In this document: in pieces, positions 5,766 to 6,259 of the stretch
Position numbering within the stretch: position 1 is the stretch's first letter
Layout: each line of letters opens with the position of its first letter
Program-made: the position numbers and the translations under genes
From: Calditrichota bacterium
GTDB lineage: Bacteria > Zixibacteria > MSB-5A5 > GN15 > FEB-12
Direction: 5' to 3'
DNA: 6,259 nucleotides
NCBI GenBank assembly: GCA_008501655.1
Contig: QQUK01000169.1
Location: forward strand, 1-6,259
The notes under the pieces: model-generated
The model's database searches: none
Told to the model about the DNA's origin: nothing
What the model saw: the letters and a program-made list of their open reading frames with translations, nothing else

Positions 5766-6259
5766 ATGAAAAAGCTCAAAAAACTATTTATGATATTTCT
5801 GACAATATTTGCATCACTTCTTTTGATTCTCTTTTTTACCGCTCTGTTTACAACCGACTATTTTGCCCAGTTTGGTGCCAAAGCAGGCGGTAAAAGACTC
5901 GCCCGTATGGAACAATCGGAACTTTTTCATAACGGCCAGTTTCATAATAGAACGACGACCAAACTCGAATGGTCATTTTCAGAATCTCTGAAATTAATGA
6001 AAAAGTTTTTCTTTGAGGATTACAACGGCGAACCCAAAAGCAAACTCCCGGTTGTCAAACTTGACAAATCTTCATTTGCAGTAAACGAATCGGATAAGAC
6101 CAAAGTCACCTGGTTAGGTCATTCAACCTGTCTGATAGAAATCGACGGTGTCCGGATTCTTACTGACCCTGTCTGGTCTGAGCGATCATCGTTTTCATCA
6201 ATTATAGGTCCGAAAAGATTTCATCCTCCACCCATTTCTATTGAAGATCTCCCCCATAT
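5766..6259 (+). CDS. Membrane-anchored metallo-beta-lactamase-fold hydrolase, NAPE-PLD-like group (3' end outside window)
   Basis: The frame is open from ATG 5766 to the window end, giving 164 complete codons. Residues 1-29 are a Lys-rich start followed by a strongly hydrophobic segment without a clear cleavage site, so an N-terminal membrane anchor is likely. The fold's first strands begin near residue 113 with VTWLGHSTCLIEIDGVRILT, followed by DPVWSER and GPKRFHPPPISIEDLP (148-163). This series of GHST, TDPVWSER, GPKR and PPP motifs is characteristic of the NAPE-PLD-like branch of the Lactamase_B_2 family (PF12706). The zinc-binding H-x-H-x-D-H normally follows within about 10-15 residues and is lost to the edge. 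Known relatives are zinc phosphodiesterases, including NAPE-hydrolysing phospholipase D; the substrate here is unknown. The gene follows a terminator and seems to have its own promoter, so it is not in an operon with the propeller gene. No Shine-Dalgarno is seen, and internal ATGs at codons 9 and 48 have none either. Confidence 0.88.
   Translation, partial: MKKLKKLFMIFLTIFASLLLILFFTALFTTDYFAQFGAKAGGKRLARMEQSELFHNGQFHNRTTTKLEWSFSESLKLMKKFFFEDYNGEPKSKLPVVKLDKSSFAVNESDKTKVTWLGHSTCLIEIDGVRILTDPVWSERSSFSSIIGPKRFHPPPISIEDLPH

Noticed and set aside
1..6259. The three genes as one functional system or operon
   Set aside because: The first two are divergent, a strong terminator separates the second from the third, and the third seems to have its own promoter. 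A shared envelope location alone is not evidence of a system.

Overview
The window holds three protein-coding genes plus the signals between them. Two genes are cut by the window edges. I see no tRNA, rRNA, CRISPR array, insertion sequence or prophage. By eye the DNA is moderately AT-rich. Candidate phylum Zixibacteria, or another member of the FCB (Fibrobacteres-Chlorobi-Bacteroidetes) superphylum, fits best. The reason is the large secreted protein: a BNR/VPS10-type beta-propeller, calcium-binding thrombospondin type 3 repeats and a C-terminal dockerin-like pair with Gly-Gly-Pro-Pro-Pro tails. That taxonomic call is inference from remembered family style, not a search.

Layout. Positions 1-1468 (minus strand) are the N-terminal 489 codons of a polytopic YfhO-family membrane protein, a predicted GT-C-like glycosyltransferase; its 3' end lies beyond position 1. 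A divergent intergenic region (1481-1765) carries a credible promoter for the minus gene and a weak one for the plus gene. Positions 1766-5521 (plus strand) encode a 1251-residue exported protein with an N-terminal membrane segment, about 675 residues of Asp-box propeller, a TSP3 stretch, an unrecognised region of about 310 residues and a dockerin-like module. The 244-bp gap after it contains four hairpins. Two of these share the same 9-base arm, and one is a good rho-independent terminator. From 5766 to the window end (plus strand) lies the first 164 codons of a membrane-anchored metallo-beta-lactamase-fold protein of the NAPE-PLD-like group, cut just before its zinc-binding motif.

The two divergent genes both use TTG starts behind strong Shine-Dalgarno sequences. 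The third gene has an ATG with no visible Shine-Dalgarno and a TATAAT box 8 bases upstream, so it may be translated from a leaderless mRNA. Nothing shows that the three genes share a pathway: the first two are divergent, and a terminator separates the second from the third. All three products are predicted to be in or beyond the cytoplasmic membrane. I did not find a clearly new system. The items most worth checking are the unrecognised domain, the two-propeller architecture, the cysteine-bracketed dockerin and the palindrome family.
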